From NCBI GenBank assembly GCA_012845835.1, contig JABAKD010000002.1, forward strand, positions 27,020,710-27,084,709: DNA of 64,000 nucleotides, in the 5' to 3' direction. Below the pieces are notes generated by a model. It did not search any database and had not been told where the DNA came from. It saw only the letters and a program-made list of their open reading frames with translations. Below, piece after piece: positions 56,980-64,000 of this stretch. This DNA is from Undaria pinnatifida. Lineage: Eukaryota > Sar > Phaeophyceae > Laminariales > Alariaceae. A program made the translations under genes and the position numbers. Every line of letters begins with the position of its first letter. Position 1 is the first letter of the stretch.

Positions 56980-57735
56980 TCATCTAAAATCCAATACTTA
57001 CTTTAAATGATCGGTGGAGCCGCAGAAGAATACTACAGTACAATCGGGTTTCCAGAAAATGTAGGCATCCATGGTACGGAGGTGGCTCCATGATTTGAAA
57101 CCGGTGAATTACTTGGGAGAATCTAGGCCACATCGATCATTGTGCCTGTTTCCTGCGAACTCAAAGCCAGAGAACATACGTAGGAGAAATACTGACCATC
57201 CCACCCGTCCAGCTTATGCATGCAGTAGTTTCTTGTTTTACAACCTTTGCGGACCGGAGAAGTCTGCGAGCGCCTTGCCAAACTCAGCCCCGTGCGGAAG
57301 CAGCTAGGGACATCTTCAAATTGATCCGAGATTGGAAAAAACCTGTTGGTTCCAGCCTATTTTAAAAAAATATTCTAAGGACGTCAGCTGTGAGTTCGGC
57401 GAATTTAGAGTCGATACTCATCTTTGCAAGCTGCGTTGTTGGTACTTCCGGCCTATTTGAGCCTACCTGAGGCATAGTACCGGAGTCACAATCATTGCCT
57501 TCAACCTCTGCCCAATGGGCAAGAACAAGAGGAAGCAGAAACAACTTCAGACCACCCTTGACATCCTGCGTGCTGAGTAGCTTCTGTGCCGTGTTTTTTT
57601 CATTACTGCCGCGCTGAGCGCTCAGCACGGAGGTACATCCCGGGCGAGACCCTCCTGCTTCGGGGCAGGAGGCCTCATCTAATCCAATACCTAATTTAAA
57701 TGATCGGTGAAGCCGCAGAAGAATACTACAGTAGT
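56980..57735 (+). repeat. 65-bp direct repeats bracketing an insertion in duplication copy 2
   Basis: CTCATCTAA(AA)TCCAATAC and TTTAAATGATCGGTG(G/A)AG then CCGCAGAAGAATACTACAGT occur at 56982-57045 and 57674-57735, separated by about 630 bp. They could be short terminal direct repeats of an element or a local duplication. The interior contains a copy of the GACGTCAGC dispersed repeat (57374-57446) and no recognisable gene. Confidence 0.55.
57374..57446 (+). repeat. Copy of the GACGTCAGC/TTTGCAAGC dispersed repeat
   Basis: It reads GGACGTCAGCTGTGAGTTCG, GCGAATTTAGAGTC and ACTCATCTTTGCAAGCTGCG then TTGTTGGTAC, the best match to 18672-18744. Confidence 0.75.
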
Positions 57736-58606
57736 TACCGACTCGACTTTGCATGCCAGACAAGAAACCTTGCATTAAACTGAAATTGGTGTCGTTGGTG
57801 TATGACGCACCGTATAGACTTGAATCACAATTTGCCCCTGGCCTAAAATACGTGGTGACGCGTACTATCGTTGAGTAGATAACACTTTCGCACAGTGATC
57901 CTAGTATGTACCGGCACAATATCATATCGAGTCATAGACATCGATATTAAGCCAACAACTTCAAGGTGGGGCGGGGAGGGGGGGGCGAACCAGCGCAGCA
58001 AAAATGATATGTAACGAACATGTACCGGCAAAATAACATGTCGAGTTCAATGATACCCAATCGTTCCTTACATCGATTCCGAACAGAGTGGTCAATACAT
58101 GCATTTGCCAGGTACATGGTACCAGGTATGTAATGGATCGCTCTAGTGCTGGGGTGATCAGGCTCATGAGGTCCGTTGCACCAGGCCGTGGGGACGGGGT
58201 CCGGCGGAGGAGTGGAACCGAGAACCAAGGGAGAAGACGTAGAAGTGTTGAATTACAACTATAGAGAAGATGAAGAAGTAAACGTGAACCAAAACTATAA
58301 AGTATAAAAAGTAAAACACAGCGGGCGTATACCATCGGAATCGACCCACAACCAAACCACCGTAATAGGCATGCTTCCACCGGGGTGACTGATCCTGACA
58401 GCACACCACCTCAATATCTACATCCAATAGAATACCCCCATTTCCGAATACGAAACTGTCCTATATTAGTCGTATATACATGCGTGAATCACACGTCCGT
58501 CCGTAACCTACATGGGCATACTGCATATCAGGCAGACTGCAAGTACTAGATCTTTTAGTATGTGCTATGAGTGTATGTGTGACCAAAAACCGCCGCTGCT
58601 ACTCAC

Positions 58607-59082
58607 CGTGTCCTTCTTCTCCGCGCAATCCACACCGCACCCCAACGCAGACGGAGGCCGCATAGCATCGCACATCACCACGTGCCTAGCCTCGGAGTCC
58701 CCAGCATAAAACTCATCCATCCTCCTCAGCTCCGCCTCCGCGCGCACCACCGCCTCCTGGTCGGTGTAATACAGCCGGTAGCTACCACCGAACTTCTCCG
58801 AGTTACCCGCACCGCACAGGTAACTACCGAACCGGTTCTCCGTTCCGCACGAGGCATCGCGAGGCATCGCAAGCAGTAGAAACTCCCATGGGGAGGTTGG
58901 TGGCAGAATCAGCGTCACCTGGTTTCGCACAAGGTTTTAGGGGCGGAGTTTTCTTCTGCTGCTAGCTTTCGGGAGAGGCGCCCGCCGCCCTCGATGGTTC
59001 TGCCGTGGATGAAGGGCGTGCTGCCGGTGACGGCGGTGTCGACGATGTGCGCGTCGACACTTTCGAAGACGACGTTGGCGAT
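58607..59082 (-). pseudogene. Frameshifted orphan copy of large-gene exon 3
   Basis: The acceptor (CTTCAG) and donor (GTGAGT) are at the same places as in the real exon. The translation begins IANVVFESVDAHIVDTAVTG like exon 3. A roughly 5-base deletion after LCET (about 58915-58925) creates a stop, and a 10-base duplication (GATGCCTCGC, about 58853-58872) shifts the frame again. The Cys module then continues (DASCGTENRFGSYLCGAGNS, HVVMCDAMRPP), with the second Cys of the CRLCY motif changed to Tyr. No neighbouring exons were copied, so it cannot make a protein of its own. Confidence 0.9.
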
Positions 59083-59131
59083 CTGAAGGGTGGGGGGGAG
59101 GCGGGAAGAACGGAAGGGTGTTTTTTTGTTA

Positions 59132-59880
59132 CAGGCCGGTTCAAGTTGAGAAACGAAAAATCTCTCCCCCACGAATGCCGCTCGCAATATCTAGTCAGAG
59201 GGTGAATATTTGGTATCATACTGACCCCCATGGCCATTGGAAGAGAGTGACATGGCCAGTTTTCTCCTGAACGGCCTAGGGCTGTCTCTAGGAGAGAAAC
59301 TCGTATCGACCAATGACAGGCTTTTCAAAATCTTCAAAATTGTTCAGGCCTTTTCAGAGCGGGGGCGAACATAAACAATGCGCATCATTTTGCACGACCC
59401 GGTTGGAGGTACTCTAAGGCATGTCTGTAGATTTTATCACGCAAAAAAATCGAAGATCTGATCCGCCTGTGTTCAACATCAAGTAGAATCTAGCGAAAAA
59501 ACTGGATCCTACATTAAAACCACGTGTTTCGAAAGAAATGACGTATCTTACTCATTTTTACGTACAAAACTCCAAATGTCCACGCCGATTTTGAGAGGTA
59601 GCCCCTGCATTTTTTTACACGTATTGTACATGCCCATCCCGAGGCCTTACCTTCGGGTTCTTGTTTTTTTTTCTTTTTTTTTTCGCTGAAAACGTTTGGT
59701 CTAAGATGGTCCATACTTTCAAAAAATGTTAAATGACGAAAAATCAGGCAAAAAAAAATGACAGGTGAGGTCTTCGCAACGGCGTAGAAGACGTGTGCAA
59801 AATTTCACGGTCTGAATCGAAAAAACGGCGGGGACATTCGCCAGGGATTACATTTCGGGATTTTTACTTGAACCAGCCTG
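59132..59880. mobile_element. Non-autonomous DNA transposon with 15-bp terminal inverted repeats
   Basis: The left end CAGGCCGGTTCAAGT and the right end (reverse complement CAGGCTGGTTCAAGT) differ at one base and bracket 749 bp that are absent from the matching place in duplication copy 1. There is no transposase frame. The flanks do not show a clear target-site duplication, so the superfamily is undecided; CAGG ends would suit hAT. Confidence 0.65.
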
Positions 59881-60461
59881 CATGTGTTGTTTGTTGTTTT
59901 CGTCACTGAGAAAAACAGTCAGCAGATGAAAAGGGTGCTGCCAGAAAAAAATGGCAAACTAATTAATCGCTTATTAAACCGTTATTTCTACACATCGACA
60001 CCCAGCACAGTCTGTGTCCGTGCCCCATTTCTCAACGTGAATAGATACCAGGTTCAAGCGCTGTGACCACACCATATTAATACGAGCCAGATATATAGTC
60101 CATGTCAAAACACCGAAAGGACAGCTGCTTATGCAATGCCCAACGCAGCCAATGCGAGCAGAACATACACATGCCAGCAATGCTAAACCTTATTACTGCT
60201 GTATATACCAGGTATCGTATCATACGAGGCACCAGGTATCTACATTGATGATACGAGCAGTACGAATCTACAATAGTTGTGTTAGAGAATAGAGTCTAGA
60301 GCCTTTCATCGTAATACGCTTGACACGATATCGCAAAACATTTTCCTACAGTAATTGAATTGAGACTACTCAGATGACGAGTGTACCTGGAATTAATTAT
60401 TACATGATAACTTATTTCGCGTTTACGCTGAGCCCACTAAACTGAACGGGTTTGAAAAATA

Positions 60462-61902
60462 CAAGGGTTTGCATGGGGCCGAAGGCATGGAGCCGAAGGC
60501 CCCATGCAAGTGGGATGGGAGGGTTTCGCTCGCCGCAGGCGGGAATTTTTTGGGTCCTATATTTGTGTGGGATGGGATCCCATGGTGATTTGTTGCCGCT
60601 CCCACTTTAAAAAATGGGAATGGGACCACTTGCGTTTTACCTGGGATGGGAACGGGACGGGAAGTTGGAATGTTTTGCAATGATGGGACCAAATGGGAAT
60701 CCACAAAAATCGAGATGGGATGGGATGGGACTGTTGTGTCATAAGGGGGATGGCGGGACGCCGCCGGGAAATGTGGGATTTAACATGGGATCCAGTATGG
60801 GACAACACCGGGAAAGACAATCTGGGAACCTGCGCGGGAGTAGGTAGCCCTTCCCCAGCATACATACACTACGTGGAACAAAAGTGGGGCTTGCAAACAG
60901 ACCAACAGAAGCACGTTCATGATCGTCTTATTGTCTTATTAATTGATTAATTGGTAGCCCAAAACGAAAACAAAGATATATCAACAACCAACCCCGATCG
61001 AAACGCAGACAATACTTGCAGGGGTGTGTTAACTTGTGTTAACTCCAAGGATCAATGAACATGCTCCACCAACCCTAAACAGAGGAGACGAGGAAAAATA
61101 AATAAATGGGTACATGAATGCATCCACTGGAAAAATGAAAAATGAACACGGACAAAAGTCTCCTGTCTAGTCTGCACTCTCCTCTTCCTACGAAACTGAA
61201 ACAGGGGAAACATCCGTGGGACCGGCCGCAGCGTTCTTGGCGTTAACTGCTGCTTCTTTGACCATACACTCGACGTTCTTGCCGTCCCTCGCCGCCGGCG
61301 TGAACTCTACATGCTTCCAAATCGAAGACGTCTGCTTCTTTCTCTTTGTCCCAGCACCGATCGGCTGTACGGTAACACCGTTTACCTCGAATGATGTATC
61401 GAGTGGCTGTGCATCGGGTGTCTGTGACAAAGACTGAGAGCCGCCGTCGCCGGTAGGGTCCGACATAGAGTTGTGTGTGTGTGCCCTGCTGTCTGCGGCA
61501 GAAAATCAAACATGCCAAGATTCTTTTTTTTTTACATTCAGATTCAACCCGCGTGCGTGGGTGTTGGCCCAGTGGCCCGGGCGCTGCGGGACATTCTAGT
61601 TGGAATAGAATGGGGAATTGGCATATGGGAAGTCTTGCGCTCACAGTGCACACTGGGACGGGAGTGGCTACTTTTACAGTGGGATTGGGACGGGAGTAGC
61701 TGTGCCGATGGTGGGATGGAAAGCAGGTGGGATGGGAGCGGTGCTATATCGGTTATGTGGGAGTAAGTGGGGCAGGAATTTAGATGGGATGGGACTTGGT
61801 GGGATGGGAAGCGTGTATCCCACTGTGGGATTCCCATCCCATTTCCATCCCATCCCATATCAGATGGTATTCCCATCCCATTTGTTCCCATGCAAGCCCT
61901 TG
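60462..61902 (-). mobile_element. Internally deleted hAT-like transposon with 8-bp target-site duplication
   Basis: GAAAAATA occurs immediately outside both ends (60454-60461 and 61903-61910). The terminal inverted repeats are CAAGGGTTTGCATGGG and CAAGGGCTTGCATGGG (one mismatch in 16). Both subterminal regions are filled with GGGATGGGA-type words in opposite orientation, plausible transposase-binding repeats. The minus strand encodes the start of a BED-finger transposase (61466-61188) and nothing further, so the element is 1,441 bp and non-autonomous. An 8-bp duplication, short inverted repeats and a BED-type protein are together diagnostic of hAT. Confidence 0.9.
61188..61466 (-). pseudogene. 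N-terminal fragment of a BED-finger hAT transposase
   Basis: The frame encodes 92 aa. After a low-complexity start comes a basic linker TKRKKQTSS and IWKHVEFTPAARDGKNVECM, the first half of a BED-type zinc finger (Trp, aromatic and first Cys). The second Cys and the His pair are missing: the frame goes on as VKEAAVNAKNAAAG and stops. No DDE/RNase-H-like region or C-terminal dimerisation domain follows, so it is a truncated, presumably inactive relic within the 60462-61902 element. Confidence 0.65.
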
Positions 61903-61919
61903 GAAAAATATAGTAGCTT

Positions 61920-62580
61920 GGGGGGGAGGTTTCACGTCAAAGCCATGGGACTAGCCCACCATGTGTAGACTAAGGGTACAGCTATCGCATATCATACCAG
62001 GTATGATACCGTGTGGTGCTTAGGCGCGATGAAAGCACCAACATCGTGGAGTTACCTTCGTGGTTACATCAGTGATAGTTGCGAAGTTGAGTACAGTTAA
62101 CCACTCACCCCGTCGAACTCACAGCTGACGTGTGCTTGAAGTAATTAGATAAAACGCCAGGATAGTACTCTTAGTGATCCGTGGCTAACAAGAAGAGAAG
62201 AAGGACCACATGAACGTTGGACTCCGTTCGGCTTTAAACTTGTACATTACCAACAGTATCGTTTGGGTTTTGGGTCTTGAAAAAACCATTCCAAATAAAA
62301 TCGCGATGAGCAATTCGATAATTAACTCGGACATCATACCAAAAGGGTGGCATGCTACACCCGGTGCTATTAACAGCATCCTCCGTTGATACTTTGAGTC
62401 TGCAATTTTCGCCTTCAAAATAGAGCGAAAAACAAAAGAAATTATTGTACTTATTTTAGTATGGGACTACGGCAGTAGTACCAGATAACAAGCGCAGGCA
62501 AACACACAGACGAACGTTGGACTCCTGCGGGATGGTGAGGCATCTCATGGAGATGCTGGCGTGTCCAACGTTGTAGCTCC
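61920..62580 (-). repeat. Inverted copy of the long dispersed repeat at 19130-19850
   Basis: In plus-strand order it carries CATACCAGGTATGATACC, CACCAACATCG, CCTTCGTGGTTACATC, AGTGATCCGTGGCTAAC, CGGCTTTAAACTTGT, GTATCGTTTGGGTTTTGGGT, TGGCATGCTACACCCGGTGC and ACACAGACGAACGTTGGACT. It begins directly next to the hAT-like element. Confidence 0.8.
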
Positions 62581-62726
62581 GGGGTTGCCCTTGCAATTAC
62601 ACATACACCCTTATTCTGTACTACAGTATGTCAAACGCGATCACCGGTCACCCAGCAAGTAAGTGGTACGTACAATGGCACTGCCGTTGTGGTATGCAAC
62701 CACGCATTACAAGGGTATCACAGCAT

Positions 62727-63765
62727 GATATGATCTTCCTCGCTGATGCAGCCATCACGGACAACATGGTGCAGCTTCAACGAAAGAAGGAAGGCGAGAA
62801 GGGCACTTCACGCACAGGCAAAGTCGACGGACGGAGGGGGAAGGAGGGGGAGGGGGTGCAGAGATTGTGGGGTATGCGGACGATGCGGGCATCGTATCGC
62901 GATCATCAGAAGGTCTGGAGAGGATGATGACGACGATCGTGACTGCGTGTTCGTCGTTCGGGCTTACAGTATCCGAGGCAAAAACAGAGATAATGTGCCT
63001 GGAAACCAAAAGCGGGGGGAAGGTGTCCCTCACGATCAATGCAGCCGGCCAGGTTTACAAACAAACAATCCAGTTTGTATACTTGGGCGGGGCTATCACC
63101 GCAGACAGAAACCTTAGCACTGAAATAACGCGGCGTCTTCAGAGGGCCTGGGCGTGTTTCCAGCGGTACAAGATGGAAATCTATGATCGCCCGGGTGTGC
63201 GTTTACGGTTGAAGGTGCGGTTGCTGAAAGCTGAGGTGGTCGAGACACTGCTGTACGGTTGCATGACCTGCAGCCCGAAGAAGCCTGACTATGACAGGCT
63301 ACGACGGGTTCACCATTCCATGCTCCTCCGATGCCTCGGATGGCGGAAACAGAAGCGCGACGACCACACCCTATCGTACGCCGACGCGCTTGCCAAGACA
63401 GCTTCCGATGGCATAGAGGCGATAGTGCGCAAACGGAGGATATTTTTTTGCGGGATTCGTAGCACGTATGGGGGAGGAGCGTCTGCCACAGAGGGTAATG
63501 TTTGGGGAGCTTGTTGGAGGTAAGGGCTACTCAGGGGGGCAAGAGAAAGACTGGATGGCTCATCTGAAGGAGGATATGTCGGTCTTTGGAATGAAATTCG
63601 AAGGGTGGCGAAATGCTGCTCAGAAGGCCGGCAGATGGTTTCGACGAGTAGAGGAGGGAGCCGAGTTGTTCATGCGGAATTGGCATGAAACGGAGAGACG
63701 CAAAGCTGCAGAGCGACGCGCAAAGGCTGCGGCAGCGTCATCCACCGTTGGCATCTCTAAGCGGC
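62727..63765 (+). mobile_element. 5'-truncated LINE reverse transcriptase fragment
   Basis: The translation reads ADAAITDNMVQLQRKKEGEK, then, after a frameshift near 62872, GYADDAGIVSRSSEGLERMM. YADD is the catalytic palm motif of reverse transcriptases. Downstream are VYLGGAITADR, LLYGCMTCSPKKPDYDRLRR and MLLRCLGWRKQKRDDHTLSYADALA. One extra T in the run at 63443-63449 shifts the frame again into RMGEERLPQRVMFGELVGGK and RNWHETERRKAAERRAKAAA. The upstream fingers region and endonuclease are missing. The sequence is well preserved apart from the two indels, suggesting a fairly recent dead copy. Confidence 0.88.
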
Positions 63766-63890
63766 CGGGGGGAGGGGGAAGGGGGGGGGGGCGGGGAGGG
63801 GACTGGGGGAGGGGGGGAGGGGGGAGGGGGGGAGGGGGGAGGGGGAAAGGGAGGAAGGGGGGAGGGGCGGAAGGGGGAGCGTCATGCCCA
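63766..63890 (+). repeat. G-rich GGGGGA-type simple repeat
   Basis: About 125 bp of interrupted GGGGGA/GGGGAGG units directly after the conserved LINE coding region. Frames across it are Gly/Arg-rich or Pro-rich artefacts. It probably expanded from the Gly-rich C-terminal codons of the LINE. Confidence 0.93.
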
Positions 63891-64000
63891 AGAGACTGAA
63901 GTCTGGGTTTGGCCATCATCGTATTGAAAGTTGTGGGCTTTCTAATGGCCATCACAAGATAGCATAAGACCGCCCTGACTTCTTCGCCATGTTGCGTTCT
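63891..64000. other. Window end, nothing recognised
   Basis: About 110 bp after the G-rich tract, with no tail, terminal repeat or coding signal visible. Confidence 0.4.

Larger units (their letters stand above)
56125..60352. repeat. Segmental duplication, copy 2, broken up by insertions
   Basis: It shares the block order of 29185-31125 in the same orientation: CAGCCTCGACCGAG, GAGCACCGTGGCTTCCGTCA, ACCGACTCGACTTTGCATGC, the exon-3 copy, CAAAACACCGAAAGGACA, CCAGGTATCTA and ACGAGCAGTACGAATCTACA. Relative to copy 1 it carries extra DNA at about 56516-57730, 57776-58560 and 59132-59880. It lacks the retroposon present in copy 1. Confidence 0.83.

Noticed and set aside
63468-63955. Gly/Arg-rich and Pro-rich proteins over the G-rich tract
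   Set aside because: The upstream part is the frameshifted C-terminus of the LINE protein and the rest is simple repeat.

Overview
The window is nuclear DNA of an intron-rich eukaryote, most likely a brown alga of the Ectocarpus type. The basis is long GT-AG introns around short well-conserved exons, many decayed retroelements, and a large secreted Cys-rich glycosyltransferase-like gene and LINE reverse transcriptases of a kind I associate with brown algae. The lineage is inference; no marker gene settles it.

Two protein-coding genes can be assembled exon by exon with every phase consistent. (1) On the + strand, 2727-7794, four exons encode a short (124 aa) eEF1B beta/delta guanine-nucleotide-exchange subunit. 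(2) On the - strand, 40111 down to 15566, eleven exons encode a 1,269-aa secreted protein: signal peptide, GT-A-like glycosyltransferase domain, six Cys-rich modules (four of them separate symmetric phase-2 exons) and a second transferase-like C-terminal domain. The two genes converge: their 3' ends face each other across 7.8-15.6 kb, which holds a decayed Ty3/gypsy integrase and low-information sequence.

The rest is introns and repeat-rich intergenic DNA. Recognisable parts are: two LINE 3' fragments (5.8-6.5 kb and 62.7-63.8 kb); a poly(A)-tailed retroposon family of eight copies, two with clear target-site duplications; an inverted-repeat family at 18.3-19.1, 44.1-45.1 and 51.5 kb that carries a tRNA-Ser(GGA) sequence or a cassette of two tRNA 3' ends joined tail to tail; an internally deleted hAT-like transposon (60462-61902) with an exact 8-bp duplication; a second terminal-inverted-repeat element (59132-59880); and several dispersed repeats.

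A stretch of the large gene (intron 3, exon 3 and part of intron 2; about 29.2-31.1 kb) is duplicated at 56.1-60.35 kb, where the exon copy is frameshifted and the duplicate has been split by later insertions. The word TACCAGGTA is strikingly over-represented across the window. From 40.1 to 56 kb I found no supportable protein gene.
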